Below, piece by piece: positions 1-11,947 of a stretch of 64,000 nt of DNA (its first letter is position 1; every line of letters starts with the position of its first letter). Origin of the DNA: Solen grandis. Its lineage: Eukaryota; Mollusca; Bivalvia; Adapedonta; Solenidae. The DNA lies in NCBI GenBank assembly GCA_021229015.1, contig CM037782.1:41779226-41843225 (forward strand), given 5' to 3'. A program made the translations under genes and the position numbers. The notes under the pieces are model-generated. The model searched no databases. It was given only the letters and a program-made list of their open reading frames with translations, and was not told where the DNA came from.

Positions 1-2790
1 CATTCAATCTCTTCTAGCGCAAATATTTTCCCATACCCTATTCTTTGAAATCATCCATCACATTCTGTGGTGCTGTCAACAAGGAACAAAATGCTGAAAA
101 CCGCATTTGAATCAGACTTTAACTTTTTGAGTTATAAGCAAAAAAAGTGATTTTAAGCAAAACGCTCTCTAGCGGCAAAATGAGAAACCAAATTGATTAG
201 AATTTTACAATTAGGTACATAGAAATGCAGCAAATAGTTCAGTTAAGTATACAATATGCATGGGTGGAACATTCTGTTTCTTAAATGTCAATTTTTAGCT
301 TAAAAGCTGCTTTACAATTGTTAAAAAAATGATCATATTTTGGACTGCTGTAAAATGACCAAATGAAGCCCGATCTTCGAAAAATAAATATCACTGGAAA
401 GAGCCCTTCAAGAACCTACACTTTTGTCCAAATACTCTCAATAAAATACTTTTAGTTTTAGATCTTTTTGGGGGGACCGAAGAAATAAAACAATGTTAAA
501 AATATGACCTTGACCTTTGCATTTTTTAACATTAAAAATTATCGGGCTCTTTGAATCATAAGACTAAATTACTTGTGAAAATACCATGAAGATTGAACCA
601 AAAATAATGTCAGGAGCGACAAATTTGTTTTTGAAAATTCTTACTTTTCCAATATTTTAATGAAGTTTGGCCGTATTTTTGAGGACAAAGCATACACTTC
701 TTAAATTCACAACCCTATATTTTTGTGCGTATATGTCTTGCAAATCGTATGTAGCAAAGAGAGTTCTTTTTTCTGATCTGTAACAAAAATGGGTAGATTT
801 TTTCATGCGAGGTTCGAACTTTCAACCTTCCATAGCTCAAAATCTTTCAGCTACTCATACCCGCGAAACCCATCATATTTGATTAAGCTATCAACAAGGA
901 ACATATTGCAACAAACCGCGTTTGAATCAGGCTTCAACTTCTTCAGTTATAAGCAAAAGAGTGATTTCAAGCAAAGCGCCCCCACCCCCCAGCGGCAAAA
1001 TGAGAAACAAAATTGAGTAAATTTTTACCATAAGGTACCTAGCAATGCAGCAACTAATTCAGTTAAGTATACAAGTCGCACAAGTCGAACATTCTATGTC
1101 TATATCACAATTTGAAGCATAAATACTGATTTACAATTGTTAAAAAAAAGGATCAAACTTTTGACAGCCGTAAAATGTCCAAATCCAAGTCCTATCTTCA
1201 AAAACTAAACATCACTGAAAAGAGCTATTTAAGAACTAAAACTTTTGTTCATATATTCTCAATGAAATATTTTTAGTTTTGGGGCGATTTCGGGCCGAAT
1301 AAATAGACCATAATCGTAATATGACCTTGAACTTTGCCATTTTTTTAACTTTTTAATTGTGAGGCCCCTTCAAACATAACGATACATAATGTTTGAATAT
1401 TTCATAAAGAATGAACAGAAAATAAAGTCAGGAGCGACAAAAACATGTTTTTGAAATTTTAATTTTTCCTAAATTTTAATGAAATTTGACCGTTTCTAGA
1501 AGAGCAATCAGGTATTTCTTAAATTCGCCACCCCACAAATTTTGTGCGTATATGTCTTGCAAATCGTATGCAGCAAAGAGCGTTCTTCTATCTGATCTCT
1601 AACAAAATGAATAGGTTTTTCATAGGCCTACACTTATTTGCATTTTTTTTTGTGAGATTCAAACTTTCAACCTTCCGTTACTAGCTCAAAAATATTCAGC
1701 CACTCATACCATGAAACTATCATATTTTATTAGGCTATCAACAAGGAACATAATGCAAAAAAAAAAAAACGCATTTTGATCAGACTTAAACTGTGAGTTA
1801 TAAGCAAAGCGCCCCCTAGCGGCAAAATGAGAAAAAAATGAGTAAAATCTTACCATTAGGTACCTAGCAATGCAAAAATAGTTCAATCAAGTATATAAGT
1901 CGCACTAGTTGAACATTCTATTTCTTATATATCAGAATTTGAAGCATAAAAACTGATTAACAATTATTCTAAAAAAGGATCAAACTTTGGACTGCCGTAA
2001 AATGACCAAATCAAGTCCGATCTTCAAAACCTTAACATCACTGGAAAGAGCTATTTTAGAACTAAAACTTTTGTCCATATACTCTCAATGAAATATTTTT
2101 AGTTTTGGAGCTATTTGTGGCCGAACAAAACACAAAAATCGTAATATGAACCTTGACCTTTTCATTTTTTTTAAAAACTTTTTAATTGTGAGGCCCTTTC
2201 TAACATAACAATACATAACGTGTGAATATTTCATAAAGAATGAACAGAAAATAAAGTCAGGAGCGACAAAAACATGTTTTTGAAAGTTTAATTTTTCCTA
2301 AATTTTAGTGAAGTTTGACCGTTTCTAGAGGACAAACCATGCATTTCTTAAATTCGCCACCCCAAATATTTTGTGCGTATATGTCTTGCAAATCGTATGC
2401 AGCAAACAGAATTCTTCTATCTGTCTGATCTCTAACAAAAGTGGGTAGGTTTTTCGTACACCTACCTTCATTTGTCCACTTTTTTACAAGGTTCGAACAT
2501 TCAGCCTCTCCTAGAACAATTTTTTCCCCGTACACGATGCTGAGATATCAATCATATTTGATTGGGCTGTCAACAAGGAACATTATGTAAAAGACCGCAT
2601 CTAAATCAGGTTTAAATATTTGAGTTATTAGCAAAACAGTGATTACATGCTTTGCGCCCCGTAGTGGCTAAATCAGAAACAAAAGTGAAAAGTTTGACCA
2701 TTTAGGCACAAGTTTAGATAAATGTGACTCCATGCCCGAAATTTCATAGCTGTAGCCGCTAGGTCGGCTACAAAAATGGGTGGAATTGAA
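1..2790. repeat. Diverged tandem array, unit about 820 bp
   Basis: The landmark CAACAAGGAACA recurs near 79, 895, 1739 and 2571, giving spacings of roughly 813-848 bp. Each unit also repeats a CTAGCGGCAAAATGAGAAA block, a CAGGAGCGACAAA block and a TTGTGCGTATATGTCTTGCA block in the same order. Copies differ by many substitutions and small indels, so the array is old. I see no conserved reading frame; short ORFs here are not conserved between copies. The array starts before the window. Confidence 0.8.
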
Positions 2791-2909
2791 AAAGAAAAAT
2801 ATCAGACCACCCTACATACATTTTAAATGTACAAATGTATGTACATAAGACGTATAAAAAGGTTATTTGTCCCATTTATCGACTGACCCTATTCATTTAT
2901 TTATTTTTT

Positions 2910-4477
2910 AGCTCACCTGAGCACAACGTGCTCATGGTGAGCTTTTCTGATCGCTTTTTGTCCGTCGTCCGTGCGTGCGTCTCGTGCGTCCGTTGTCAAC
3001 AATTTCTTTAAACAACATCTCCTTCTAAACTACCCACTGGATTTTGATAAAACTTCACAGGAATTTTAATTATGGGACCCTTGACCAAAGTTGTTAAAAT
3101 TATTTTGATTGGTCAAAAATCTAGGTCACAGGAGCTAAAAATAGATTTTAAAAATGAAAATTTTAAAAATCTTCTTCTCCGAAACCACAAGGCCTAGCCT
3201 TTTGATTTTTGGTATGAAGCATGATCTTATGACTCTCTACCAAGATTGTTCAAATTATGACCCTGGGGTCAAAACTGGCCCCACCCCAGGGGTCACTTGA
3301 TTTAACAAATGCTAATATAGGAAAAACTTGAAAAATCTTCTTCTCAGAAACCACAAGGCCTATATGTTTAGATATTTGGTGTGCAGCATTGTCTAGTAGA
3401 TCACAACCAAGTTTGTTCAAATCATGGCCCTAGGGACAAATTTGGCCTCGCCAAGGGGTCACCTGATTTTACATAGGCTAATATAGAAAAAAAACTCGAA
3501 AAATCTTCTTCTCAGAAACCACAAAGCCTGGGGTTTAGATATTTGGTGTGCAGCATTGTCTAGTAGATCACTACCAAGTTTGTTCAAATCATGACCATGG
3601 GGTCAAATTTGGTCCCGCAATAGGGGTCAACTGATTTTACATAGGCTAATATAGGGGGAAAAAAACTTGAAAAATATTCTTCTCAGAAATCACAAGACAT
3701 AGAGTTGAGATATTTGGTGTGTAGCATTGTCTAGTGGAACTCTACCAAGTTTGTTCAAATCATGACCCTGGGGTCAAAATTGGCCCAGCCCCAGGGATCA
3801 CTTGATTAAACAAAGGCTAACATAGAAAAAACTTGAAAAATCTTCTTCTCAGAAACCACAAGACTTGGAGTTTAGATATTTGGTATGTAGCTTTGTCTAG
3901 TGGGTCTCTACCAATATGTACAAATCATGACCTTTGGGTCAAATTTGACCCCGCAATAGGGGTCACCTGATTTTACGTAGGCTAATATTGGAAAAAAACT
4001 TGAATAATCTTCTTCTCAGAAACCACAGGGCATAGAGTTAAGATATTTGGTGTGTAGCATTGTCTAGTGGATCTCTACCAAGTTTGTTCAAATCATGACC
4101 CTAGGGGTCAAAATTGGCCCAGCCTCAGGGGTCACTTGATTAAACATAGGCTAATATAGAAAAAACTTGAAAAATCTTCTCAGAAACCACAAGGCCTGGT
4201 ATTTAGATATTTGGTGTGTAGCATTGTCTAGTGGATCTCTACCAGGGGTCACTTTATTTAACATAGACTAATATAGGAGAACCCCGAAAAATCTTCTCAG
4301 AAATCACAAAGCCTGGAGTTTAGATATTTGGTAGGTAACATGGGCTAATAGACCTCTACCAAGTTTGTTCAAATCATGACCCTGGAGTCAAAATTGGCTC
4401 TACCCCAGGGGTCACTTGATTTTACATAGCCTTATGATACCAGGTGAGCGATCCAGGGCCATCATGGCCCTCTTGTT
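2910..4477 (+). mobile_element. Family-1 repeat element, long copy with about 180-bp tandem core
   Basis: It begins AGCTCACCTGAGCAC, followed by an imperfect hairpin and a GTCCGTCGTCCGTGCG stretch. It ends CAGGTGAGCGATCCAGGGCC plus ATCATGGCCCTCTTGTT. The outer GCTCACCTG is repeated inverted as CAGGTGAGC near the 3' end. The middle holds about eight diverged tandem units containing TTCTCAGAAACCACAAGGCC and CCAGGGGTCACTTGATT. There is no transposase ORF, so the element is non-autonomous. Its plan recalls bivalve Pearl elements and Helitron/Helentron-derived DINEs, which also carry internal tandem repeats and a 3' hairpin; that assignment is inference. Confidence 0.75.
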
Positions 4478-5130
4478 ATTATTACTTTTATTTTTGTATC
4501 GACCTTTAACTTTTCTCTACCTGTTGCAAACCGCTATTTTCTTAACATTCCCTTACCGACTTCCTTTCTCTACCAACCCCCCCCCCCCTTTTTTTTAGCT
4601 CACCTGAGCACATATGTTTGTTCAAATTATGACCCTGGGGGTCAAAATTGGCCCAGGCCCAGGGGTCACTTGATTAAACATAGGCTAATATAGAAAAAAC
4701 TTGAAAAAATCTTCTCAGAAACCACAAAGCCTGGGGTTTAGGTATTTGGTGTGCAGCATTGTCTAGTGGATCACTACCAAGTTTGTTCAAATCATGGCCC
4801 CGGGGTCAAATTTGGCCCTGCCATAGGGGTCAACTGATTTTACATAGGCTAATATAGAAACAAAAACTTGAAAAATCTTCTTCTCAGAAACCACAAGGTT
4901 GGTTCTGACCCAGGGGTCACTTGATTTTACATAGCCTAATGATACCAGGTGAACGATCCAGGGCCATCATGACCCTCTTGTTATTATTACTTTTATTTTT
5001 GTACCGACTTTTAACTTTTCTCTTCTTGTTGCAAACCGCTATTTTCTTAACATTCCCTTACCGACCGACCTCCTTTCTCTTACCCTCCCCCCCCCCCCTT
5101 TTTTTAGCTCACCTGAGCACATATGTGCTC
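4410..5130 (+). repeat. Local tandem duplication, about 507 bp
   Basis: The end of the preceding family-1 element plus its 3' flank (TTGTATCGACCTTTAACTTT, the C-run, and a new AGCTCACCTGAGCACATATG start) occurs at 4435-4616 and again at 4940-5125, offset by 505-509 bases. Flanking DNA was therefore copied with the element. The copies at 4597-4982 and 5106 onward are better explained by duplication than by independent insertion. Confidence 0.75.
4597..4982 (+). mobile_element. Family-1 element, short copy
   Basis: Starts AGCTCACCTGAGCACATATG and ends with GGGCCATCATGACCCTCTTG. Only about two core units remain between the ends, and one base change breaks the terminal hairpin. It lies within the local 507-bp duplication. 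Confidence 0.65.
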
Positions 5131-5460
5131 AGGATGAGCTATTAGGATCGTTGAATGTCTGTCGTCCACATTTAGTTTGTTTACACTCAAGCATTTTCAT
5201 TTCTTAAGCAATCATTTTCTTTGTGGCAATTTTTGTGACCGTAATATATCAAGTTCGATTATGGCTGATATCAGCCTATTAGATCAGGAGTTATGCACGT
5301 ATTAATATAATAAAATTGCATGTTTTATTTTGTTAACACTCTAGCATCTTTATTTCTTAAGCAATCATTTTCAAACTTTATGAAAATATTTGTGACTATA
5401 ATGTTTTAATCAAGTTAGATTATGGCTGATTTCGGCATATTAGGTCAGAGTTTTGCCCCT
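5106..5460 (+). mobile_element. Family-1 element, 5' part only
   Basis: Starts AGCTCACCTGAGCACATATG with a perfect GAGCACATATGTGCTC palindrome. It continues into two related blocks containing TTCTTAAGCAATCATTTTC and runs directly into the inverted copy at 5471. No 3' hairpin is present. Confidence 0.55.
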
Positions 5461-5470
5461 TTTAATACAA

Positions 5471-6180
5471 AACAAGAGGGCCATGATGGCCCTGGATCGC
5501 TCACCTGGTATCATTAGGCTATGTAAAATCAAGTGACCCCTGGGGCAGAGCCAATTTTGACCCCAGGGCCATGATTTGAACAAACTTGGTAGAGGTCTAT
5601 TAGCTCATATTACATACCAAATATCTAAACTCCAGACCTTGTGGTTTTTGAGAAGAAATTTTTCTAGTTTTTTTTCCAAAATAAGAGATCCACCAGACAA
5701 TACTACATACCCAATATCTTAACACCAGGCCATGTGGTTTCTGATGAGAAGATTTTTCTAGGTTTTCCCTATATAAGCCTATGTAAAATAAAGTGACCCC
5801 TGGGGCAGGGCAAATTTTGACCCTAGGGCCATGATTTGAACATTTTTTGTAAAGGTTTATAAGACAATTCTACACGCTGTAGGCCTTACAGTTTTGCAGG
5901 AGAAGATTTTCTAAGATTGCATTTTAAAATCTATTTTTAGCTCCTGTGACCTACTTTTTCAACCAATCATAATAATTTGTACAATTTTATTAGAGGACAT
6001 CATAAGGATGATTCCTGTGAAATTTTGTCAAAATCCCTTCAGCGGATTAGGAGGAGATGTTGTTTAATGGAAAAAGTTGACGCAAGACGCACGCACGCAC
6101 GGACAGATGGACGGACGACAGACGCCGGACAAAAGGCAATCATAAAAGCTCACCATGAGCATGTTGTGCTCAGGTGAGCT
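5471..6180 (-). mobile_element. Family-1 element, complete inverted copy
   Basis: It reads in reverse: AACAAGAGGGCCATGATGG opens it at 5471, and TGTGCTCAGGTGAGCT closes it at 6180. It carries about three core units. Facing the plus-strand copies, it forms a head-to-head and tail-to-tail cluster. Confidence 0.75.
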
Positions 6181-6189
6181 AATTATCTA

Positions 6190-6889
6190 AGCTCTAGGCC
6201 TTATGGATTCATAAAAGAAGATTTTTAAGATTTTCCTATATAACTCTATGTAAAACAAGTAACCCCTGGTGCGGGGTCATTTATCACCATAGGGCTATGA
6301 TTTGAACAATCTTGGTAATGAACCATTAGATGATGCTTCATACCAAATATCTTAGCTCTAGGCCTTATGGTTTCATAAGAGAAGATTTTTAAAGTTTTTC
6401 CTATATAAGTCTATGTAAAACAAGTGACCCCCGGGGCAGGGCCAATTCTAACCCCAGGGTCATAATTTGAACAACTTTTGTAGAGATTCACTAGACAATG
6501 CTACACGCCAAATATCTTAGCTCTAGGCCTTATTGTTTCATATGATCTGAACAACTTTTGTAGATGTTCATAAGACAATTCTACATACCAATTATTAAAG
6601 CTCTAGGCCTTACAGTTTTGCAGGAGAAGATTTTCTAAGATTGCATTTTAAAAATCTATTTTTAGCTCCTGTGACCTACTTATTCACCCAATCAAAATAA
6701 TTTGAACAACTTTGATAGAGGTCATGATAAGGATGATTCCTGTGAAGTTTGGTCAAAAGCCATCCAGTGGTTTAGGAGGAGAAGTTGTTTAAAGGAAAAG
6801 TTGACGCAAGACGCACGCACGGACGGACGGACGACGGACAAAAGGCGATCACAAAAGCTCACCATGAGCACGTTGTGCTCAGGTGAGCT
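6190..6889 (-). mobile_element. Family-1 element, inverted copy lacking the 3' hairpin
   Basis: Ends with CACGTTGTGCTCAGGTGAGC and contains core units with CTCTAGGCCTTATGGTTTCA. The opposite end has no GGGCC hairpin, so it is truncated or abuts the preceding copy. A poly-T run (about 6935-6960) follows. Confidence 0.65.
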
Positions 6890-6894
6890 AAAAA

Positions 6895-9087
6895 CCAGAT
6901 TTCAGCTTTTTTACCCTACATCACCTTGGCCATCTTTTTTTTTTTTTTTTTTTTTTTTTTGAGATGTAAGTGGATACAATATTTATTTATTTATTTATTT
7001 ATTATTATTGCCTTGTGAAAAATGCAACGGTATCAATTTAGAGAGATTCATTCTCACTTTTCAGCCGAGCAAGATGATTAAAAAAAACCCATTCATAACC
7101 GCATATAACATTCGTACACAGCATTCTTATTTGTCAGAAGGGGGTAAATGTGTTATGCCCCTGTCTATCCGTCCGTTAGCAATTTCGTATCCGCACTGTA
7201 GCTCTTAACCCGCAAAAACGTTAACCATGTCGAGAGGTTTCGGATGAGTAGGTTCAAGGTCACACGTCATACTGATATAATGTTAGAATATTTCGTGTCC
7301 GCTCTATATCTGAAGGAAACTGAAACTTTTTACAAGTAATGTCAATCATGACATGACGAGATGACATGCAGAGCGTAGATTTCATGCTCACACAATTTCT
7401 GTAAGTCATTTACCCAGTATATACCCTTTGCCACTTTTACCTATACAAAGTTAGTTTCTGCCCCAAGTGCTATTCATCCACAAAATTCACATTGTCATAC
7501 CTTCGGACGTTATATTGCCACCATTTGCGATGCCCTTGATGCTTTGTCTCGTCGCTGAACACACACATACACACACTAAACTGCGCTCAATCAATGCAGT
7601 TTAAACGTGATGAAAATATGTACTAAAACCGATTAGTTTTTATGTTGTGGTCTTTACAACGCACCATATTACCACTGCCCGTGGGAACTTCAATACCGGC
7701 TCTGGTGGACACTCGTACCATCGTTATACAATTGATAAAATATGCTTGCACGACAAGCTCCTGATGAGGCATGTGAAATTTTTTTTTACATATCTTACAT
7801 GAATAAAATTCACAACCATCCTTGTATGATTTATCATTTTATTATATAGGTTGTCAAGCCACACAACACACGATAACTCTGCAACGATGCGTAAGCGGGG
7901 AAAATATCAATAAAGCAAAATACAATGACGCCAGCCAGTGGCGAGCTGCAGTTCACGCACATTTAGCATGTAATACGTCCTTGGTAAAATTGGTATATGA
8001 CAAATAAAAACTATGTCGTTCCTTGAAATATGTTCGGTCCTAGGAATAAAATGATATATAAGCTACAAGACCCATTTGATGTTGAAAATCAATAACACAG
8101 TTCCAAATTACAAGCCACTTGGCCTTCTTTACTGTTCCGGTTTTTGCTACAGCAATATTAGGACTTTCAGTTCTCTGATTTGATTTTTTGCGGTGTTGCC
8201 CGTAAATGTAACGCAAGGCATACCAGTTTAAGAAATTGACTACTTAAATTGTTCTCAGAGAATCTGTTTCCAATTCAAACTTTTAGTCCATTTCTAATAT
8301 ACTGGGGCCAAGTTTTGAACAAAATCAGTTGATGGTTAAGCGACAGAAACTTTGTTTAGACCGGCTAATAATAAACTGGGCAAGCCTTCTTTTGAAGGGA
8401 TTTTTTTTGTGTTTCTTTGTTTTTCCTAATACCGCCATGCGCGTTATGCGTTATTACGTGCTAAACAGTTATTTATTCTTAATGTGCATGCATACATTAC
8501 TTTTATTACGCTCTAAATACTATTCTCATAGAATGTATGGAAATTACATAATATGCATATGTTCAAATAAATGACATAACTTCTTGACGCTTGTTCTTGT
8601 TTCTTGGAACGGCCTGTCTCTTCTTGTCGTTATACAGTGGGACTCTGGTGACATAGTTAAATAATTCTAGGTATTCAATTTTATGCTTGCATGAATATTC
8701 ATTCACAATAATACATTTAATATTGTAATAATTTTGTGATGCAGGAAAAAAATGTTGTGAACACAGCACTCGTCTCCGATGGTTCGTGAAATTTTCTATT
8801 CATCACATCTATACACTATTGAAATTCAGATCAATCATTGCACAATCACGTGGCAACTAGCAAATGGCAATAACAAAAACGTGTGATTTTTTTTGCACGG
8901 TCGGAAAACAAGAAAACATTTTGCTTGTCGTAAGAAGCAAAACAGGCATTCAATAGTTTGGCACAAATAACCGTTCTTGGATTTGTTGGAAATGCTCATT
9001 TATATATCGAACACATTTGCTTGTTTTAGGCTGTGCGTATATGTACATGTATATGTAAATAAAGGGATGTTTCCGCGATTAAATATT
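6895..9087. other. No gene seen; poly-T and TTTA tracts
   Basis: A T-run at about 6935-6960 and TTTA repeats near 6982-7005 are followed by unremarkable AT-rich DNA. Short ORFs have no recognisable domain, codon pattern or splice context. The right part should contain the 3' untranslated region of the minus-strand Kelch gene; I found no clear poly(A) signal. Confidence 0.5.
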
Positions 9088-11040
9088 TTATCCCATGAAC
9101 TCCAATCCAAGCGCTCCCATAGATATAGAGGTTTTCGTGAAGCCAAAGTCTTTCACCTTCCACGGCGTACGTTCAGGCAGTGTGACTGCAAGTCTGGCCT
9201 GAACATCAAACTGAATCAAGTTCTCCTTGTTTCCAAAACTGTCATCCTCTCCTCCCAGAATTAACAATTGGTTTCCAAAAGCAACGACGCCAAACCCGTT
9301 TACAGGCGCCTTTTCGATTTTTCCGATGCATTCGGCCTTCTGTTTTAAGTGATAAATGTAAACACCACCTTTGTAAACCATGTAAATGACATTTTCAACG
9401 GTAACAGCAACCATCGAATGTTTCTTGCTTTTAAACGGCAAGGAAAAATCCATGATCCAGCTGTACTCGGAGCTCGTGTCAAAACATTGTACAAAAGTTG
9501 ACGGCGATCTGTGATCGTCTTCAATACTTCCTCCAAGTAAATAGATACAGCTACCAACTACAGCTGCACTTGCTGCTGACACAGGGCGGGCCACTTCACC
9601 GGCACGATCCCATGTCTGCCTACCTATCACGTACTTGTCAACATCCCAAAGCTTGGCTTTCTGCTTTGAATATCCACCGAGAACATAAATGCAATCTTGT
9701 ACCACGCACATATAATGCTGCTCCCTTCCTGAAAACATTTCTGGAAGATTCCTCCACCGTCCTTCTTCGGTATTCCTCCACCGTCCTTCTTCGGTGTCGT
9801 AGCTCATAAAATGTCGCTGGTTCATGGACATCGTGCCGCCAGAAAAATAAACGATTCCTTTGTCTGAGCAAACCGCATAGCGATATCCAAAATTGGTCTT
9901 ATCTGAGCCGAGTTTGTGCCAAGTTTTCTTCTTGAAGTTTAAAGCTGATATGCTGTTTTTGTTGCCATCAACTTCACCGCCGAGTATTACCAAGCACTCG
10001 TCCTTCATGAAAGCAGTGTCTACAAATGGTGCAGCACCATCAGGAGCCCGGATCAGCTTTTGGCAAGCCAATTGCCACATTTCACATAACTCGGGGATCT
10101 TTTCCACAATGCTCGGGTCTAGGTTATCTACTGCAGAAGAACAAGCCTGTTTGATGTCGTTGTTCTCGACATTTGGTGCATTAATCAACGTGATAATGAC
10201 CTCCTCACACTTCTTCTCTGACACACTGTCTTGGCAGACGAACCAAGTCCAGACAGCCGCACATTTAAGCTCACACGAACAGTTTATGTAAGGGTCCGTG
10301 ACACACTCCTTCAGTTCTTCAAGCGAAATATTTTCAGCTGTATCCTGGTTGCAAAACATCGAAAAACTCCTAAGAAGAACGCTTTTTGCAATTCCTGAAA
10401 TTTCATGGCTTTCATTCAGTTTTGCTATTTTCCAAATGTCAAAACAAACTGACTGGTCCATTTCCTTTCTTAAGAAGTCCTCACATTTTGATACCAAGGT
10501 ATCCAGCTTTAGATAAAATGCCAAATTGTACACTGTGACTATACTGGACTTATCAACAGTGTACTTCCCAATGTAAATGTACTTTAAAATAAGCTTTACA
10601 GTGTCTGTATCTCCAGGAAGGTCGACTATGCCTGAATGCGTCTCCTAGAACACAAATGTATCTGTATATAAACATATTGTGAATCATAAAACAGCAATAT
10701 CCTATTATGTATACATATATGTACTGGGCTACAAGTGCATGCAAGTTACATAGATAAGGGATTCTTGTAGTGTACGTTACTGTTACATACATAAATTCAT
10801 TAAATTATAAATAAGATTTTAGTCTATATTTGGCAATACATGTATATGACATACACTCATTTCAACACTCAGCATCATGTCGAAAACCTCCGATGCCGCT
10901 GCTATGACGACCTTGTGACAATGGATCTTGTCGTTGCCGGATGTTCTTATCACAAAATCGGTGTATTTCTCTTCACAAAAATGTTTGTACATTTTTTCAC
11001 ATAAAGAGTTCGTCTGCTTCGTCTGGTACTGGTCGCTCAT
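9088..11040 (-). CDS. BTB-BACK-Kelch protein (kelch-like), two coding exons
   Basis: Exon 1 is 11040-10855 and exon 2 is 10644-9088; together they encode about 580 residues. The donor reads AGT|GTATGT, the acceptor TTCTAG|GAGACG, and phase 0 is kept. I chose the ATG at 11040 because nothing upstream in frame is ATG. Residues about 20-120 form a BTB domain (YTDFVIRTSG, then CHKVVIAAASEVF, then LKYIYIGKY). About 130-230 is BACK-like, and the remainder is Kelch repeats with GG/Y..GG..W signatures (CIYVLGGYS, CIYLLGGSI, QLLILGGED). Such proteins usually act as cullin-3 substrate adaptors. The orthologue among kelch-like proteins cannot be told from sequence alone. A perfect 24-bp tandem duplication at 9748-9795 repeats TEEGRWRN in a Kelch blade. 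Confidence 0.9.
9748..9795 (-). repeat. 24-bp in-frame tandem duplication in the Kelch exon
   Basis: ATTCCTCCACCGTCCTTCTT plus CGGT occurs twice with no mismatch. It adds eight residues (TEEGRWRN) without shifting the frame. The absence of any mismatch suggests a recent duplication, or an assembly artefact. Confidence 0.85.
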
Positions 11041-11945
11041 GTTGGAGATTTTCAAAAATAAGGTTAATCAGTTGAACCTATAAACACACTTTATAATTAG
11101 TCTGGAATAATCACGAAACGAACCTTATTAACAATCGATATTCAAATATTTATATGGTCTGACAACAACATAATTCACGAAATTTTACACGCGTTTTATT
11201 TTTTATGTACTTCATTATTATTACATATAAATCTTCAATAGAAAGCGAAAGTAGGCTAAAGAAAAAGACAAATATACATTTTCTGAGTAACTTAAACAAA
11301 TGCTCCGATGTATTCGTGTTTATAATATCAATGTCTATGAATATGTCATTTTAAATTAACATTTTATCACAAATAAGACTTATATATCTATATACCATGT
11401 ATATTTAATGTTACCTTAATTTTCACGATCTTGGTAGTTTGGGCGATGTCAAACTCTGCAGCAGTGGTTACCTCCCCTTACAGTTGTCGATAACCACTGT
11501 GTGTCAGGAGTTATCGTTCGTTTTGAATGATTTGAAGGCAAATACAGTAATTCTCTTTGTGTAATTTACGTATTCTTTTTTTTTCATGTTCTGGTAATAC
11601 ATAATACATATGAAATTTACATTCTCATTGAGAAATACACAACATGCATTAGGATATGTATTATTTTTTCACCATGACAGATTCTTACGGGACAGGTGAA
11701 AATTACGACACCGATTATGTGATGCAGGAAGTACTGTTATCTGCTTGTCAAAAGTTTTGAAGTTAAGAATTTACACGATTCATGTTTTAATAATTGGTTT
11801 GAAAGGTAATGTGTGTATTGACGTGTTTTATTTGAATCTCGACTGAGATTGATTTATTCCAAGATTTATGTTATTTTCCACTGCATGATGCTGTGATGCA
11901 TCTGTCAATCTCCTCTTACTGCACTTACTCAGGTTATACCGGTAT
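11041..11945. other. Upstream region of the Kelch gene; no gene seen
   Basis: This AT-rich stretch should contain the promoter and 5' untranslated region of the minus-strand Kelch gene. The only structure I see is the inverted repeat CAGTGGTTA / TAACCACTG at 11462-11499, with a loop of about 20 bases. I cannot assign a promoter. Confidence 0.4.
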
Positions 11946-11947
11946 CC

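Noticed and set aside
5977..6962. ORFs containing DRGH-KDDSCE
   Set aside because: They are readings of the family-1 repeat ends and recur wherever the element occurs (also on the minus strand near 33.8 kb).
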